Source of the DNA: Deltaproteobacteria bacterium
GTDB taxonomy: Bacteria; Desulfobacterota; Binatia; UBA9968
Direction of reading: 5' to 3'
DNA: 5,090 nt
Assembly (NCBI GenBank): GCA_021323355.1
Contig: JAJONK010000486.1
Span: 1-5,090, forward strand
Program-made: the position numbers and the translations under genes
In this document: in pieces, positions 1 to 4,724 of the stretch
Numbering within the stretch: the first letter of the stretch is position 1
Layout: the number at the start of each line of letters is the position of its first letter
Notes under the pieces: model-generated
Database searches by the model: none
What the model was told of the DNA's origin: nothing
What the model saw: the letters and a program-made list of their open reading frames with translations, nothing else

Positions 1-50
1 TGAAACAAATCAAATTTCTAGCTCAGCAACAAGCTGAGAAAGCCGAGTAA
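1..50 (+). CDS. C-terminal end of an unidentified upstream protein (partial)
   Basis: One frame runs from the window edge to a TAA at 48-50 and reads K-Q-I-K-F-L-A-Q-Q-Q-A-E-K-A-E-stop. The Gln/Ala/Glu/Lys-rich tail is helix-forming and looks like the charged end of a small protein or a coiled coil. Nothing in 15 residues identifies a family. It lies on the same strand as bioB, 148 bases before bioB's likely start, so joint transcription is possible, but the hairpins in between argue for separate units. That this is a coding end at all is inferred from composition and the clean stop. Confidence 0.4.
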   Translation, partial: KQIKFLAQQQAEKAE

Positions 51-60
51 AGCCCTCCTG

Positions 61-89
61 CCTGCCAGTGATCATCGATCACAGCCAGG
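61..89 (+). other. Imperfect hairpin downstream of the first gene
   Basis: Two 13-base arms (61-73 and 77-89) pair around a 3-base loop with two mismatches. The inner six pairs (GTGATC at 68-73 with GATCAC at 77-82) are perfect. It lies 10 bases after the stop at 48-50, where a terminator is expected, but no T-run follows, so it is not a classical intrinsic terminator. It could be an mRNA 3' end structure or a protein-binding palindrome. Confidence 0.3.
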
Positions 90-101
90 CACACAATTAG
101 A

Positions 102-126
102 TCCCAAGATCTGGGAGTTTAATTTT
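102..126 (+). terminator. Weak terminator-like hairpin with T-rich tail
   Basis: TCCCA (102-106) pairs with TGGGA (112-116) across a 5-base loop and is followed by the T-rich tail GTTTAATTTT. The stem is short, so the call is weak. The right arm can pair instead with CTCCC at 128-132 (CTGGGAG 111-117 with CTCCCGG 128-134), giving two mutually exclusive structures in the bioB leader. Confidence 0.25.
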
Positions 127-134
127 CCTCCCGG

Positions 135-165
135 ATAAAAACCCAAGATTTGCAAGGGTTTCAAA
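135..165 (+). promoter_or_regulatory. Inverted repeat upstream of bioB, possible biotin-repressor-like operator
   Basis: AAACCC (139-144) and GGGTTT (156-161) form a perfect 6-base inverted repeat with an 11-base spacer. In register with the known BirA operator (TTGTAAACC, 14-16 bases, GGTTTACAA), ATAAAAACC (135-143) matches 6 of 9 and GGTTTCAAA (157-165) matches 7 of 9, with a 13-base spacer. The match is imperfect and the spacing one or more bases short. The position in front of bioB makes a regulatory role plausible, but this is inference. It overlaps no convincing -35/-10 pair. Confidence 0.25.
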
Positions 166-188
166 CGCGTGCTAGAAATTGCCACACC

Positions 189-193
189 GGAGG
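189..193 (+). promoter_or_regulatory. Ribosome binding site that decides the bioB start
   Basis: GGAGG at 189-193 lies 5 bases before ATG 199. The alternative GTG at 169 has only AAGGG (154-158) at a 10-base distance. The stronger site and standard start codon favour ATG 199. Confidence 0.6.
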
Positions 194-198
194 CATTA

Positions 199-1179
199 AT
201 GGATTTTGGGAAATTCGCTGATAAGTCGCTTCAAGGAGAGCTCTTGGAACGGGATGAGATGAAAGCTGTGCTCAATGCATCCGATGAACAGATTCCGGAG
301 CTGGTCAGCGCAGCTTTTAGAGTGCGTCATCACTACTTCGGGAAGCGGGTGCAGATCCACATGCTGCAAAACGCCAAAAGCGGTTTATGCCCGGAGGACT
401 GCCACTACTGCTCTCAATCATCGGTTTCCGAGGCTCCCATTGAGCGCTATCCGTTCCTTTCCAAAGAACAGCTGGTGGAAAGCGCCAAGCGGGCCAAAGA
501 AGCAGGCGCAGTGCGCTACTGTATTGTTAACAGCGGCCGGGGTCCAACCCATAAAGAGATCGAACAGATCGCCGAAGCAGTTAAAGAAATTCGCGCAAAA
601 GTCGGCATCAACATCTGCTGCTCATTGGGTTTGATGAGCGAGGATAAGATTCGCAGCCTTAAAGAGGCCGGCGTCGGCCGGATCAATCACAACCTCAATA
701 CCAGCCGCGAACACCATCCCGAAATTGTGACAACCCACACCTACGATGACCGGGTTGCGACTGTTGAAAACGTCAAGTCCGCAGGTGTCGGCACGTGCTC
801 CGGCGGTATCATCGGCATGGGTGAAAGCGACGACGACATCATCAATCTTGCGATTACTCTCCGCGCCATGGATATCGAGTCAATCCCGGTAAACTTTTTG
901 CATTCCATTCCCAAAACTCCTTTTGAAGCCAAGAGACAGCTGACTCCGCAAAAGTGTTTGAAGACGCTTTGCCTGTTCCGGTTCGTAAATCCAAGCAAAG
1001 AAATTCGTGTAGCCGGCGGAAGAGAGGTTAATCTACGCTCGCTTCAGCCGCTGAGTCTCTACCCAGCAAATTCGATCTTCGTCAATGGTTATCTAACGAC
1101 TCCGGGTCAAGAAGCGTCCGATGCGCATCGCATGATCGAAGATCTCGGCTTCGAGCTCGATCAACCCGCGGCAATCTGA
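199..1179 (+). CDS. bioB: Biotin synthase BioB (radical SAM, [4Fe-4S] and [2Fe-2S])
   Basis: BioB inserts sulfur into dethiobiotin to make biotin, the last step of biotin synthesis, in the cytoplasm. Numbering from ATG 199 (326 residues; subtract 10 from GTG-169 numbering), the radical-SAM motif C-PED-C-HY-C is C64, C68, C71. Residues matching the [2Fe-2S] ligands are C108 (VRYC), C140 (the first Cys of ICCSLG), C200 (GTCSGG) and R270 (EIRVAGGRE). The NHNL(N)TS, CSGGIIGMGE and ANSIF blocks are also present, so all catalytic residues are intact. Length is within the family's usual 310-350. The ORF can extend to GTG 169 (336 residues), but GGAGG at 189-193 supports ATG 199. No other bio gene is visible in the window. 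The gene converges on the solute-binding-protein gene. Identification is essentially certain; only the start is open. Confidence 0.97.
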   Translation: MDFGKFADKSLQGELLERDEMKAVLNASDEQIPELVSAAFRVRHHYFGKRVQIHMLQNAKSGLCPEDCHYCSQSSVSEAPIERYPFLSKEQLVESAKRAKEAGAVRYCIVNSGRGPTHKEIEQIAEAVKEIRAKVGINICCSLGLMSEDKIRSLKEAGVGRINHNLNTSREHHPEIVTTHTYDDRVATVENVKSAGVGTCSGGIIGMGESDDDIINLAITLRAMDIESIPVNFLHSIPKTPFEAKRQLTPQKCLKTLCLFRFVNPSKEIRVAGGREVNLRSLQPLSLYPANSIFVNGYLTTPGQEASDAHRMIEDLGFELDQPAAI

Positions 1180-1191
1180 GGATAGCGCATT

Positions 1192-1246
1192 GGTTCTCGA
1201 TGCTGCCGATGAATTCCATTGTTGATTGCGCGTAGCTCATCGAACC
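1192..1246. terminator. Possible hairpin between convergent genes
   Basis: GGTTC-TC-GATG (1192-1202) can pair with CATC-GAACC (1238-1246) with a two-base bulge and a 35-base loop. It sits in the 76-base gap between the stops of bioB and the convergent minus-strand gene, where a bidirectional terminator would be useful. The large loop and lack of T-runs make this a weak call. Confidence 0.15.
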
Positions 1247-1255
1247 CCGACTTGC

Positions 1256-1993
1256 TTACTTGCCGGTGACCCTCGGCGCAATCGAGACGCCCTGAACACC
1301 GGCTTTCTCGAGCGCTCGGGCAACCAGCCCGGAAGCCTTTACATCCTCGATGAATTCACGAAGGTAGCTTATGCCGGCCTCACGCCCTTTCGGAATGCCG
1401 AGCGCCTGCTGGATCGCCATGAAGCGGCCGTCGAGCACACGGGATCCGGGCAGCCTCGCCGCGTTCGCCACCAGGTGTTGTCTCACGCCGCCAAGCGCGT
1501 CAACCTTGTCTGCGAGGATTAAATCAAACGCCGCCTCAGGGCTGGATGCTCGCACCAGTTGAGCGTGTTTTAGATTCCGGCTCAAAAACAAGTCGTAGGC
1601 GCTCTTACTTGAGACACCAACCCGAACATCCTCACGGTCAACATCTGCGATGGCGACAAGCGCCGAGCCCGGCGGCAGAAGGTAGGTACCTTCGATCTCT
1701 ATGTACGGGGCAGTGAAATTGATTTCCTGTTCACGTCCTGGGTCGACCGCCAGGAACGCGACATCCCAAGCAGCGGCTTGTAATCCTTCAACCATTTTTC
1801 CGGCCGATTCAAAGCCAACCAGCTCGACCGGCAGATTATTCCGTCTGCCAAGTTCGCGCGCCAGATCGACAGCTACGCCACCCAGCTGCCCGCTGGTCCG
1901 ATCTCTCGTCGCCAGCACCGGATTTCCATAGTTTATGCCGACGCGCAGCTTCCCTGTCGGCGCGAGATCATGATGGAGAGAGGATAAATTCAT
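1256..1993 (-). CDS. Substrate-binding domain protein, ABC-transporter family 3 type (SBP_bac_3-like), no signal peptide
   Basis: The 245-residue protein has the two-lobe fold pattern of family 3 (polar amino acid) binding proteins. A first strand KLRVGINYGNPVLA (15-28) is followed by GGVAVDLARELGRR (38-51) and then WDVAFLAVDPGREQEINFTAPY (76-97). In the last block R87 and the TAPY end correspond to the ligand-carboxylate-binding region. A second lobe has VRVGVSSKSAYDLFL (123-137) and a dimer/hinge-type tail with GIPKGREAG (199-207). Typical periplasmic members begin with a signal peptide. Here the domain starts at residue 15 after a short polar leader (MNLSSLHHDLAPTG), so export is not evident. 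I recall similar signal-less homologues in Rhizobiales, so this may be the family's normal form. No permease or ATPase gene is adjacent. Upstream of ATG 1993 only a weak AAAGG-type site is visible. Ligand and role are unknown. Confidence 0.85.
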   Translation of the reverse strand: MNLSSLHHDLAPTGKLRVGINYGNPVLATRDRTSGQLGGVAVDLARELGRRNNLPVELVGFESAGKMVEGLQAAAWDVAFLAVDPGREQEINFTAPYIEIEGTYLLPPGSALVAIADVDREDVRVGVSSKSAYDLFLSRNLKHAQLVRASSPEAAFDLILADKVDALGGVRQHLVANAARLPGSRVLDGRFMAIQQALGIPKGREAGISYLREFIEDVKASGLVARALEKAGVQGVSIAPRVTGK

Positions 1994-2333
1994 AGAATGG
2001 CCGCCTTTATCGAGTGGATTTGCTGGACGAAGTTACTGGTTACGGGAAACGCGGTCAAGCTCGATAGTGTCGTCTGATGAATGGTCCCATGGAATCAAAA
2101 GTTGAAAATGTCCGCTACTGGAAACCGCTCGTAGGATGCCCTCGATCGCGCGATTTGGTCGCGTGCGCGTGATTCAATGAGCAAGAGCATTTTACGTTGC
2201 GGTCGCAGCTTATGATCTAGCCGTCGAGCCTTCGGTGCTGATGCTGAACTGAACCCGAAACATTGAGTTCGATCACTTCAACTTATATGCTTGTCGCGTG
2301 CGCCCAGACGGACAATTTGATTGAGGTAGCGAG
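1994..2333. other. Divergent intergenic region between the binding-protein and Sir2 genes
   Basis: This 340-base stretch must carry the promoters of both divergent genes. A poor Sir2 promoter candidate is TTGAGT (2263-2268), 15 bases, TATATG (2284-2289). On the minus strand 2173-2033 is open for 46 codons with a protein-like reading (for example FQLLIPWDHSSDDTIELD), but it has no ATG, GTG or good start. The neighbouring minus frame has ATG 2190 giving 31 residues (MLLLIESRARDQI at its start). Joined by a frameshift they could be a decayed small gene, but I cannot recognise it. The plus strand has only very short ORFs (ATG 1997, 26 residues; ATG 2077 region, 31 residues) that look like chance. 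No repeats or RNA genes seen. Confidence 0.5.
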
Positions 2334-3080
2334 ATGCAGCTGGAACAATTCTCCGCGCAAATACGAAGCCACCGCAATATTGTATTTTTCACTGGCGCGG
2401 GCATCAGCACCGAGTCCGGCGTCCCAGATTTTCGCAGCCCGGGGGGTGTTTGGACCAAATACCAACCGGTTTATTTTCAGGATTTCCTGGCCAGCGAAGC
2501 CGCGCGCATTCAGCATTGGCGGTTAAAGAAAGCGACTTACGAGCTCTTCAAGACCGTCAAGCCAAACATTGGCCACCATGCGATCCGCGACTTCGAACAT
2601 CGCGGGCAGCTACTCGGCCTGATCACCCAAAACATCGACGGCTTGCACAAGCTCGCCGGAGTTACCGACGAAAAGCTCGTTGAACTCCATGGGACCGATC
2701 GACTGGTCACGTGCCTCAAGTGCGGCAAGCGCTTTGCTCCCGCTGACGTTTATGAAAGTTTGGCAGAAGAGTTCTCGGCGCCTACCTGCGACGCCTGCGG
2801 TGGCTTTCTCAAATCAGCGAATATTTCCTTCGGTCAACAAATGCCCGCCGAACCCATGCGCCGAGCGCAAATTTGGACCGAGGCGGCGGATGTTTTCATC
2901 GTCGTCGGTTCCTCGCTCCAAGTCCAACCCGCCGCCTCTTTCCCTGTTATCGCCAAACGCAACGGCGCCTTACTGGCGATCGTCAACCGCGATGAGACGC
3001 CACTGGATAATATTGCCGACTACGTTTATCACGGCGGCATCGGCGAATGGTTCGGTTCGAACAACTCAACCCGTTGCTAA
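2334..3080 (+). CDS. Sir2-family NAD-dependent protein deacylase (sirtuin)
   Basis: Sirtuins remove acetyl or other acyl groups from lysines, consuming NAD+ and releasing nicotinamide and O-acyl-ADP-ribose, in the cytoplasm. The 248-residue length is typical for bacterial members. Visible motifs in order are GAGIS (21-25) with PDFRS (31-35) for NAD binding; TQNIDGLH (98-105) with Q99, N100 and D102; catalytic H119 in ELHG; a zinc module C127-x2-C130 ... C152-x2-C155; SFGQQMP (165-171) in the substrate cleft; GSSL (192-195); and IVN (216-218) binding ribose. All catalytic residues are intact. I see no clear Tyr-x-x-Arg desuccinylase signature of CobB/SIRT5 type, so acyl specificity is unresolved and I do not assign cobB. 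ATG 2334 has a GAGG site (2323-2326) 7 bases upstream. A lipoprotein gene follows after 34 bases on the same strand. Confidence 0.95.
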   Translation: MQLEQFSAQIRSHRNIVFFTGAGISTESGVPDFRSPGGVWTKYQPVYFQDFLASEAARIQHWRLKKATYELFKTVKPNIGHHAIRDFEHRGQLLGLITQNIDGLHKLAGVTDEKLVELHGTDRLVTCLKCGKRFAPADVYESLAEEFSAPTCDACGGFLKSANISFGQQMPAEPMRRAQIWTEAADVFIVVGSSLQVQPAASFPVIAKRNGALLAIVNRDETPLDNIADYVYHGGIGEWFGSNNSTRC

Positions 3081-3103
3081 CCGACGCCTGAAGCCGATAT
3101 ATT
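3074..3103 (+). promoter_or_regulatory. Candidate promoter for the small lipoprotein, possibly giving a leaderless mRNA
   Basis: TTGCTA (3074-3079, 4 of 6 to TTGACA), an 18-base spacer and TATATT (3098-3103, 5 of 6 to TATAAT) lie across the Sir2 stop. Transcription would start near 3110, only a few bases before ATG 3115. There is no Shine-Dalgarno sequence upstream of that ATG, which fits leaderless or near-leaderless translation. The pattern is seen; the function is inferred. Confidence 0.3.
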
Positions 3104-3114
3104 CGTTCTAATTT

Positions 3115-3315
3115 ATGCGAGCAATACTTCTTCTTGCCCTCACCTTGATCTTGGGCGGTTGCGCAACCGAGCGAACTGTTCTGGTGAACAGTCAGGGCGA
3201 CCTGCTTACCTGCGAAACCAGCGGTTCGGGATTCTTCGGCGCTATCTCGGTTCGCAATCAGCAAAAACAGTGCATCTCCGACGCCGAGACGCGCGGCTAT
3301 CGGGTCAAGAATTAG
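3115..3315 (+). CDS. Small lipoprotein, hypothetical
   Basis: The 66-residue protein starts with a compact signal peptide (M-R, then hydrophobic AILLLALTLIL) ending in the lipobox LGGC. C16 would be lipidated after cleavage, leaving a 51-residue mature lipoprotein anchored in a membrane. A17-T18 after the cysteine does not match the Asp+2 inner-membrane retention signal, so outer-membrane sorting is the default in a Gram-negative. The mature part reads VLVNSQGDLLTC (22-33), then a Gly-rich SGSGFFGA (36-43), then QQKQC (49-53) and a DAETRGY tail (56-62). C33 and C53 could form a disulfide. I recall many small proteobacterial lipoproteins with the same layout (VLVN-x-G, a Cys, a glycine turn, a second Cys, then A-E-x-x-G-Y), all of unknown function. 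It lies 34 bases after sir2. No ribosome site is visible. Confidence 0.75.
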   Translation: MRAILLLALTLILGGCATERTVLVNSQGDLLTCETSGSGFFGAISVRNQQKQCISDAETRGYRVKN

Positions 3316-3499
3316 CGATTTTGCATCCTTGTCGGCGCTGACCCGAATGCGGCCGAGAAAAATATTCTCGCCGAAGCCCGAGCCTCTCCGCGTGCACCGC
3401 CTCGATCCCGCGGCGCAGTTGCTCGCCCCAGGAGTCCGATCCTAATTGTTGCTGCTCGCGCCGCGTGAGATCGCAGGAGAGAATTCGGAGGAAGATCAT
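3316..3499 (-). pseudogene. Possible minus-strand gene remnant with one frameshift
   Basis: From ATG 3499 the minus strand reads MIFLRILSCDLTRREQQQLG and continues protein-like through SWGEQLRRGIEAVHAERLG. The open frame then becomes basic and odd. Dropping one G from a GGG run at about 3380-3383 restores LGFGENIFLGRIRVSADKD, which looks more natural. It would then run into the antisense of the lipoprotein gene without a stop, so it cannot be a complete gene as it stands. No family is recognised. It may be chance openness in GC-rich DNA. The 255 bases between the lipoprotein and GFA genes hold nothing else except a small hairpin. Confidence 0.2.
3354..3370. other. Short perfect hairpin after the lipoprotein gene
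   Basis: CGAGAA (3354-3359) and TTCTCG (3365-3370) pair perfectly around an AAATA loop, 39 bases after the lipoprotein stop. There is no T-run on either side, so termination is only a possibility. Confidence 0.2.
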
Positions 3500-3557
3500 A
3501 TTTGAGTTTCCAATCAGAAACTTTTGTCTCCAGTTCTAGAAGCTGATGTGCGTTATT

Positions 3558-3563
3558 GGAGGG
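3558..3563 (+). promoter_or_regulatory. Ribosome binding site for the original GFA start
   Basis: GGAGGG at 3558-3563 lies 7 bases before GTG 3571. From that GTG the frame reads MQSVSTIEGGCLCGAVR, the expected beginning of a GFA-family protein. This fixes the ancestral start, which lies in a different frame from the rest of the gene. Confidence 0.55.
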
Positions 3564-3570
3564 CATTGCC

Positions 3571-3926
3571 GTGCAATCGGTGAGCACAATAGAAGGAGGT
3601 TGCCTATGTGGCGCGGTTCGGGGCGCGCCAGTGGCGCTCCGTTCATGACATGGGCCGGATTCGATAGCGATAAGTTCACCTTTACGCAAGGTCGACCCGC
3701 CTCGTATAGATCCTCGGCAAACGTCGTGCGAACGTTCTGCGGCCGCTGCGGCACTGCGCTAAGTTACCGGCGCCTCGACCTACCGGCTTCCATCGATGTG
3801 ACTCTGGGAAGTATGGACGATCCGGAGAAAATAACGCCGGAAGATCATACCTGGACGGAGAACCGGATCTCCTGGATTACACTAGATCACTTACCGGCAT
3901 ACCCACAGGAAAGAAAGACCAAATGA
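3571..3926 (+). pseudogene. GFA-family (glutathione-dependent formaldehyde-activating enzyme / CENP-V-like) gene, internally deleted and frameshifted
   Basis: GFA proteins are small zinc proteins with a CxC ... CHCxxC ... CxxC cysteine pattern. Some act on the formaldehyde-glutathione adduct; most are uncharacterised. From GTG 3571 the frame reads MQSVSTIEGG then CLCGAVR up to 3621, a canonical start. The next recognisable block, RASGAPFMTWAGF, begins at 3624 in another frame and continues through FCGRCGTALSYRR (3735-3773 region), IDVTLGSMDDPE and HTWTENRISW to the TGA at 3924-3926. The segment that should lie between, about 20 codons including the CHCxxCRR zinc site, is missing, and the two halves are in different frames. 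Both ends are well conserved, so the damage looks recent. The product from the original start would be a short out-of-frame peptide. No homopolymer explains this lesion. It heads the GFA, cupin, membrane protein, GST series. Confidence 0.75.
3606..3926 (+). CDS. Residual ORF: C-terminal part of the broken GFA gene
   Basis: The frame holding the C-terminal GFA domain is open from ATG 3546 (126 residues) or ATG 3606 (106 residues). Its first residues up to RGSGR are out-of-frame translation of the old N-terminus and match no family. AAGGAGGT at 3593-3600, which encodes part of the ancestral E-G-G-C, happens to sit 5 bases before ATG 3606 and would serve as a strong ribosome site, so a truncated protein could still be made. 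It keeps SGAPFMTWAGF and the FCGRCG cysteine pair but lacks the CxC and CHCxxC cysteines, so the normal zinc sites cannot form. A gene finder will report it as an intact GFA protein; I read it as part of the pseudogene. Confidence 0.5.
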   Translation: MWRGSGRASGAPFMTWAGFDSDKFTFTQGRPASYRSSANVVRTFCGRCGTALSYRRLDLPASIDVTLGSMDDPEKITPEDHTWTENRISWITLDHLPAYPQERKTK

Positions 3927-4017
3927 TGCGGCTGTCACCCTTCAGAGGCTGCGGTTCTTTCACATGATCGACGCAGGTGAAGGCGGGCAAAATTATGGCC
4001 GTGCAAAAGAATTCATA

Positions 4018-4175
4018 ATGACGTCTTCTGAATCACCGAATGCGAACAGCGGTTTTCCCCACCCCTTGGATCCGAAGTCTCAATTGATCGGGGTGCAACT
4101 CGGTCGCGCCCTGCGCCTAAGCGAACCGGCGTGAGCATCGCGCGCATACCACCGGGGAAGGAATCGTTCGTGTGA
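4018..4175 (+). pseudogene. N-terminal remnant of a cupin-family protein
   Basis: From ATG 4018 the frame reads MTSSESPNANSGFPHPLDPK, then SQLIGVQLGRALRLSEPA, and stops at TGA 4132-4134. The adjacent frame at 4125-4172 reads TGVSIARIPPGKESFV and then stops. Restoring one A in the AA run of CTAAGCG (about 4118-4120) joins them as GRALRLKRTGVSIARIPPGK. I recall this as the start of small cupin proteins of the form L-K-R-T-G-V-x-x-A-R-x-P-P-G-K-E-S-F-V-Y-H. After FV the metal-binding cupin barrel, including the HxH..E motif, should follow. Instead only degenerate sequence with scattered resemblance (LEEF, ILRS, GRVV in different frames) continues to about 4233. The gene is therefore both frameshifted and missing most of its barrel. 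No good ribosome site precedes ATG 4018. Between 3927 and 4017 I see nothing coding. Confidence 0.55.
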
Positions 4176-4233
4176 TGAAGCGTAACAAACCGCTTGGAAG
4201 AGTTCCGATCTTGCGCTCCGTGGGCGTGTAGTT

Positions 4234-4703
4234 TTGAAATCAATCCTTCTTTGGCTCTTGGTTATCAACCTGGGCATCGCGGTACGCGCCCGGCTTTATG
4301 AGGCGCGAGTCGTTATTCCCCGGTGGGCCAACCTGCCCCTAAAGATTGGCCGAATACCGGCCTCTTGTTCTGGACCTACGTGACGACTGCCCCGCTTTAC
4401 GCTTCTGGCGCTTGCAAACCTCATCGCTGCTTGGTTAGACAAAAGCGTAAGACGCAAATGGTGGTTAAGCGCGGCATTCATTGTCTTGATAGAGAGGCTT
4501 ACAACTTTCTCCTATTTCACACCGGCCATGCTCAATCTCGCCGCTTCGGATTTGCCCCATGCAGAGATCGCTGCAAGATTATCGCAATGGCTTTTTTCAA
4601 TCACGCGCGTCATCTTCTTACTCTCGCGGGCTGGTTGCTGACGCTCAAAGCATTGTTGTTAGCAACGACGACCAAGTGTAATGATCGCAAAAGCACTAGC
4701 TAG
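4234..4703 (+). pseudogene. Four-helix integral membrane protein gene with three single-base frameshifts
   Basis: The reading starts at TTG 4234 as MKSILLWLLVINLGIA and continues LYEARVVIPRWANLP to about 4338. The frame then moves by one base for PKDWPNTGLLFWTYVTTAPL (to about 4397). It returns to the first frame for TLLALANLIAAW through FSYFTPAML and LSQWLF (to about 4597), and moves again for NHARHLLTLAGWLLTLKALL to TAG 4701-4703. Adding a C in the C4 run at 4336-4339, removing a T from the TTT at 4396-4398 and adding a T in the T6 run at 4592-4597 gives one 156-residue protein. Hydrophobic segments lie near residues 4-17, 43-67, 77-102 and 128-145, so four membrane helices are likely. I recall homologous uncharacterised membrane proteins with the same LYEARVVIPRW and PNTGLLFW blocks but cannot name the family safely. 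The start may originally have been ATG. GST follows 21 bases later. Confidence 0.7.
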
Positions 4704-4724
4704 AAAAATAAGAAAGGTGCAATC

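Noticed and set aside
741..998. 85-codon minus-strand ORF inside bioB
   Set aside because: It is the antisense of well-conserved BioB catalytic sequence, has no family resemblance and no context of its own.
1226..1931. Plus-strand ORFs of 63-98 codons opposite the binding-protein gene
   Set aside because: They are shadows of the minus-strand gene, whose sequence shows clear family motifs throughout.
2680..3111. 143-codon plus-strand ORF overlapping Sir2
   Set aside because: It overlaps the intact zinc module and the GSSL region of Sir2 in another frame, and its composition is Ser/Pro/Arg-rich as expected for an off-frame reading.
2983..3264. 93-codon minus-strand ORF across the Sir2 end and the lipoprotein
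   Set aside because: It is antisense to two genes with recognisable features (a lipobox and the Sir2 C-terminus) and has no recognisable motif.
3312..3689. 125-codon minus-strand ORF across the GFA start
   Set aside because: It is low-complexity Arg/Ala/Pro-rich sequence, antisense to the GFA N-terminal coding region, with no family resemblance.
4013..4277. Minus-strand ORFs of 65-76 codons opposite the cupin remnant
   Set aside because: They are antisense to sequence that reads as a cupin N-terminus. Being open in a GC-rich decayed region is not evidence of coding.
4323..4703. 126-codon plus-strand ORF as an ordinary hypothetical gene
   Set aside because: Its first and last thirds match the membrane-protein reading but its middle is out of frame. 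The true start of the family sequence lies upstream at 4234.
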